From the NCBI GenBank assembly GCA_946965045.2, contig OX337233.1:2914001-2978000 (forward strand): a stretch of 64,000 nt of DNA, read 5' to 3'. Origin of the DNA: Epithemia pelagica. Taxonomy: Eukaryota > Bacillariophyta > Bacillariophyceae > Surirellales > Surirellaceae. The notes beneath the pieces were generated by a model that had not been told where the DNA came from, did no database searches, and saw only the letters and a list, made by a program, of their open reading frames with translations. The translations under genes and the position numbers were made by a program. This document shows, one piece after another, positions 60,173 through 64,000 of the stretch (position 1 is the first letter of the stretch; the number at the start of each line of letters is the position of its first letter).

Positions 60173-63100
60173 ATGATGATGAGGCATGTCCATGTCGCCG
60201 TCGCTCTGGTTGCGGGGATGTGGACTGGCAGTCACATACCCGTATCACCCTCGCACATTTCCGAGAATGGAGTTTGTTCCGTCTTTGTCTTTGCTCCATT
60301 CACAAGCGAAAGGTAAGCCACATGCACAAGGCTTCTGGAAGATGGACAGTGAATCAACTCATACGGTCTTTTACGACAGAGGCTTGGCCGTAATGGGCAA
60401 TCAGTCCAACATTGGATTTTCCCAAATGGCAGCAGCACTCATGGCCGCAGAACATTTCAATTCACGAGACTCATCGGTAGTTCCAGAACTGGCCGAGTTG
60501 GGAGATTGCCAAATTGCAATCGAGATTCCTAATACCTCAGTATTCGATACCGTGCCTTTGTCCCATATCGCCAGTCAAAATCTCGTTGCCAGAGGTGTCA
60601 CACCCTGTGCCGTGGTAGGTCCCTCGACCGATGAAGTCGCATGGGAGCTCAGCGCGGTCGCACAGGCGGCCCAGTATCCCATTGTCTTTTCACGAAACTA
60701 TAATTTGCGTCTCGCCTACGATGAATATGCCTCCTTTTCCGCGTCGGTCTTTCCGGACGTGGCGTCGACGGCCGAAGCCTTGGCGGCCTACTTGGAATTT
60801 TCCAACCGAACCGACTATATTGCCTTATTGTTTGAGCGGACCGATACGGGAAGGCAGCGCCGTGAGATTCTGGATTTGCTGTATGAGAACAAGGTGAATT
60901 TCGTCTCTGCTGGATACGATGATCTTGATCTTGATATATCAATAGATGGCGTGACGCCCCGTTCTATTCTGGAAGCAATGAAGGAGATTAAGGAGAGTGG
61001 CTATCGTACCATTGTGATCGCAATGCACAATCCCTTGCGAAGCTTTCAAGCCATTGCCGACGTGGTAGAGGAATTGGACATGAACAATGGCAACTACTTT
61101 TATGTGTGGTATGATATGATCGCAATTTTTCCCAATTGGGATGCCAATGTCAATGTGTCCAAGCTTGCGGCTGGATCTGCATGGACGTTTCCATTGGAAA
61201 ACCACCTTTTGGACGAGGACACCTTTCTCAGTAGTTGGACTCAACAGGGATCGGATCTGGTAGACCGCGTCAATGTGGCCAATCCAATTGAACCGGGGCA
61301 AATTGGGTACCAATTCGCCGACCCGGATTACTTTCAAACGTTTCCACCAGAAATCGGAGCAGGTGAGTTTGTATGGTACCAGATTTTTCGATGCGTCATG
61401 GAGAGCGGTTCACACTCAACAATCCCTGTTGGCCAGGTCATATCTATGATGCGGTCATGAGTGTGGGACTTGGAGCTTGCTACGCTTCACGTACCGTGAA
61501 TGGTAGTGTCAGCGGATTGGATCATCGTGAAGGTATACTGGACCTGCGCTTTACAGGAGCAACTGGGACTGTGGAGTTTGGTTCAAATCGATACGGACAA
61601 CGTAGCTCCAGGACGCCTAGTACAGTTTCCTTTGGTGCCTTGAACATTCTACCCAATGGAGAGTGGAACCTTACGGCGATCATTGCAGCTGGAACCAATT
61701 TGACATGGAAGGAGCTTTCTCCTTTTCAATACGCCGACGGTGGAACAGAGTCACCAATGCCTTTAAAGGACCCACCCACACCAATCTACATCTCGACAGG
61801 CTTGCGTGCCTATGGCTTGTCGCTAATGTCTCTGGGGATTCTGGGTGCCATTGTGTCCATTGTCTGGGTCTATGTCAATAGGGCGCATCGTATCGTGGCA
61901 TCGTCCCAACCGCCCTTCATGTACATTGTAATGGCGGGTTGCATCTTGCAAAGTGCAAGCATCTTTCTCATATCGTTCGATGAAGTAAGTTGAGTTCGAA
62001 AAAGGGTGATCAATGTACCATAAACCGCTCATACCCCGATTCCTTTTTCAGGGCGTTGGGTGGACTGAAGAAGCGCTCGATAGGTCGTGCATTGCGCTGC
62101 CCTGGTTTTTGTACTCAGGGGCAATTCTTATCTATTCAGGTCTGTTTACAAAGCTCTGGCGTGTTCACAAAGTCCTTCAATTTTCACGACGTCGAGTTCC
62201 CATTCGACATCTGGTCAAGCCCATGATTGGGATTTTTGTCGCCACGTGCGGCCTGTTGGCGGCGTGGACTGCGGTTGATCCGTTGCTGTGGGAGCGAGAA
62301 GAGTCCAACAGCTCTTCCAATCAAAGTGTGGGATTTTGTCGGTCGAACAGTGCTGCTTTTGCAGTGCCGGTGTTTGTTCTGGGATGTGTTCCTACTGTGA
62401 TGACCTGCATCATGGCATATAAAACACGTGACGTTGACGCGTCACTTGCAGAGAGCTTTTGGATTTTCACCATGATCCTTGTCCAACTTGAGGCAATTGT
62501 GATTGCGACTCCGGTTGTCATTATCCTGAAAGACCAAGCCACAGGAGGAGTACGATATGGTGTTCTTGTCCTGATGATTTCCATTCTTCCATTAAGCACT
62601 CTCTCGTTCTTGATGATACCCAAGGTGATCGCTCATCGCAAGTCGTTGGCAGCCAAGGAACGATCGCAAGTGACAAAAACAGACAGTCCAGCTGTGACGG
62701 GTACCTCAGAAGAAAAGGCTAACGAGAAGGATTTTCTTGCAAATGGGCATGCCAATGGTCAACCGGAGCATAGCCAACATGGAGAAGAAGCAGAGCAACT
62801 CGCTGTGGTGGGTACTTCGGAAGAAAAGGCTAAGGAGCCGAATATGCTTGCTATGGAAACGAACGTCCATTCGAATGGATACACAGAATATAGCCAACAT
62901 GGAGAAGTAGCAGAGCAACTCGCTATGGTGAGTACTTCGGAAGAAAATGCTGAGGAGCTGGATATGCTTGCTGCGGAACCGAACGTCCATTCGAATGGAT
63001 ACACAGAACATAGCCAGCATGGAGAAGTAGCAGACCAACTCGCTATGGTGGGTACTTCGGAAGAAAAGGCTACGGAGCCGGATATGCTTGCCATCGACAC

Positions 63101-63449
63101 GAATGTTCATTCGAATGGATACACAGAACATGGCCAAAATGATGAATCGCTTGCTGCACTCGATTCGACGGATGAAATTCGCGAAGTTCCCACACATTTC
63201 CAACAAGGAGAAGAATCTACCACACTCGATGCATCGGGTGAAATCGTCGACGGTCCTGGCGATAGTCAGTATGATGAAGAAGTCTCTGCCCCACCGAGTG
63301 AAACAGATCAAATTACCGGCCCTTTGGAGCATAGCCAGCATGGTGAAGTCTCCACACCCGTTGAAGCGGTTCAAATTGTCGACCAACCGATGCAATCTCC
63401 TTTACTCTGTGCAACTGAGGAAATGCATGTCAAGTCAGACAGCAAGTGA
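60173..63449 (+). CDS. Class C GPCR (GABA-B-type) receptor with repeat-bearing tail
   Basis: Four exons (60173-60312, 60380-61362, 61437-61984, 62052-63449) with GT-AG introns of 67, 74 and 67 nt give 1022 aa. Three consecutive ATG codons begin at 60173. Exon 1 encodes a signal-like leader and CSVFVFAPFTSER, matching the divergent paralog. The binding-protein type I domain spans about 50-400 (GFSQMAAALMAAEHFNSRD, AVVGPSTDEVAWELS). The 7TM region (about 492-747) has YSGLFTKLWRVHKVL at TM3. The tail of about 275 residues has three 40-aa tandem units containing NVHSNGYTE and SQHGEVA. Intron 3, inside the 7TM region, is absent from the neighbour. The acidic tail could scaffold partners. Confidence 0.9.
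62808..63167 (+). repeat. 120-bp tandem repeat in receptor tail
   Basis: Three in-frame units of 120 bp (40 aa) start at about 62808, 62928 and 63048, each with TSEE, NVHSNGYTE and HGEVA or variants. A partial unit precedes them. Confidence 0.75.
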
Positions 63450-63636
63450 CGACGGGACGTGATGAAAAACAAACAATGGGCCTAAAAGTTCGTGGAGAGT
63501 TACGAGAGTCAAATCTCCACATATACTAGATGCTCGAAGCGAACAGATCGAGAAAGAGAACATTGCTCCTGGCACGACCATTCCTGAGTTGAGCTTTGAC
63601 TTCTGACGGTCCATGTTTGAGAAGGTCTCAAATTCG

Positions 63637-64000
63637 CTAGACAGAAAACAGCGTACGAACTTGCTGCGGGGTATGCCCCAGAAAAGAAACCTCATCGTAT
63701 CCACCAGTGGCGTCATTGACAATGTCCCCGTACATCTCTTCGTACTTTTCACAAAGACGATCGGCAATCTTGGAGCGCACTAACTTTCGGGTAGAAGCAT
63801 CTTTCACAACAGCCTCAAGTGACGGTATCAGGCTGGTACTGTACAACGATTTGTCAAAATCTTGAAAGGCGGCACCCAACGATTCTGCAGATAAACCTGG
63901 ATGGGACATCATCAACCCTGGGTCTGTGCCGCCCGATTGTCTCCATTGCTCCCATGCAGTTGTGACTCTACCCAGGCCACACAGTTGAAAGGCCTTTGAG
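63637..64000 (-). CDS. COG6-like Golgi tethering subunit, C-terminal part (runs off window)
   Basis: The frame is open from the right window edge to a stop at 63637; the start lies outside. The last 90 residues have FDKSLYSTSLIPSLEAVVKD, KLVRSKIADRLCEKYEEMYG and the closing GHTPQQVRTLFSV. As I recall it, the C-terminus of conserved oligomeric Golgi complex subunit 6 has this same order: a helix with FD and a P-x-L, a Y-x-x-VY helix, then a SPQQV-x-L end. COG6 tethers retrograde vesicles at the Golgi. Only the C-terminus is visible, so the call is moderate. Its 3' end converges on the receptor ending at 63449. Confidence 0.55.
   Translation of the reverse strand, partial: SKAFQLCGLGRVTTAWEQWRQSGGTDPGLMMSHPGLSAESLGAAFQDFDKSLYSTSLIPSLEAVVKDASTRKLVRSKIADRLCEKYEEMYGDIVNDATGGYDEVSFLGHTPQQVRTLFSV

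Noticed and set aside
1-64000. CRISPR arrays, bacterial operons, rRNA or tRNA genes
   Set aside because: No regular spacer arrays, ribosome-binding-site-led gene strings, or rRNA-like blocks were seen. I could not run a tRNA search, so a missed tRNA is possible.

Overview
The window is nuclear DNA from a compact protist genome, most likely a diatom (pennate type is my best guess, by inference). It has short GT-AG introns (56 to 124 nt, several with tiny exons between them), closely packed genes on both strands, several class C GPCR-like receptors, a one-membrane-span class III cyclase, a DUF501 protein, and a Copia element with an undivided gag-pol frame. Nothing looks bacterial or organellar.

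Layout. 1-4156: a DONSON-like replication protein (+) converges on an odd class C 7TM receptor (-). 4157-7573: gene-poor DNA holding a 915-bp hAT-like non-autonomous transposon with a perfect 8-bp target duplication. 7574-10377: a close paralog of the first receptor, in head-to-head orientation. 10758-20000: a CK2-beta-like protein with an apparent signal peptide, a single-span membrane protein, an NADPH-dependent FMN reductase, a prolyl 4-hydroxylase-like dioxygenase and an adenylyl cyclase. 20322-24338: an RGG-rich disordered protein and a RING-H2 protein. 24461-32391: a complete tyrosine-recombinase (DIRS superfamily, PAT/Ngaro-like) retroelement with split direct repeats, inserted just upstream of the RING gene. 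32950-38175: a ten-exon ISWI remodeller and a DUF501 protein. 38206-46484: a very young Copia LTR retrotransposon with a GCTGT target duplication. 47068-51113: a nardilysin-like M16 peptidase with an inserted Tudor-like segment. 51541-54794: a stop-containing gene copy, a small unknown protein and the intact secreted paralog. 55214-56846: an unknown multipass membrane protein. 57337-63449: a second head-to-head pair of class C (GABA-B-type) GPCRs. 63637-64000: the 3' end of a COG6-like gene leaving the window.

Two themes stand out. First, four class C 7TM receptors form two divergent pairs. One pair has a periplasmic-binding-protein type I ectodomain. The other has an ectodomain that looks to me like a glycine-betaine/choline (OpuAC/ProX-type) binding protein. 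An adenylyl cyclase lies between the pairs, although proximity does not prove a shared pathway. Second, three different classes of mobile DNA have readable boundaries, and two of them look recent.
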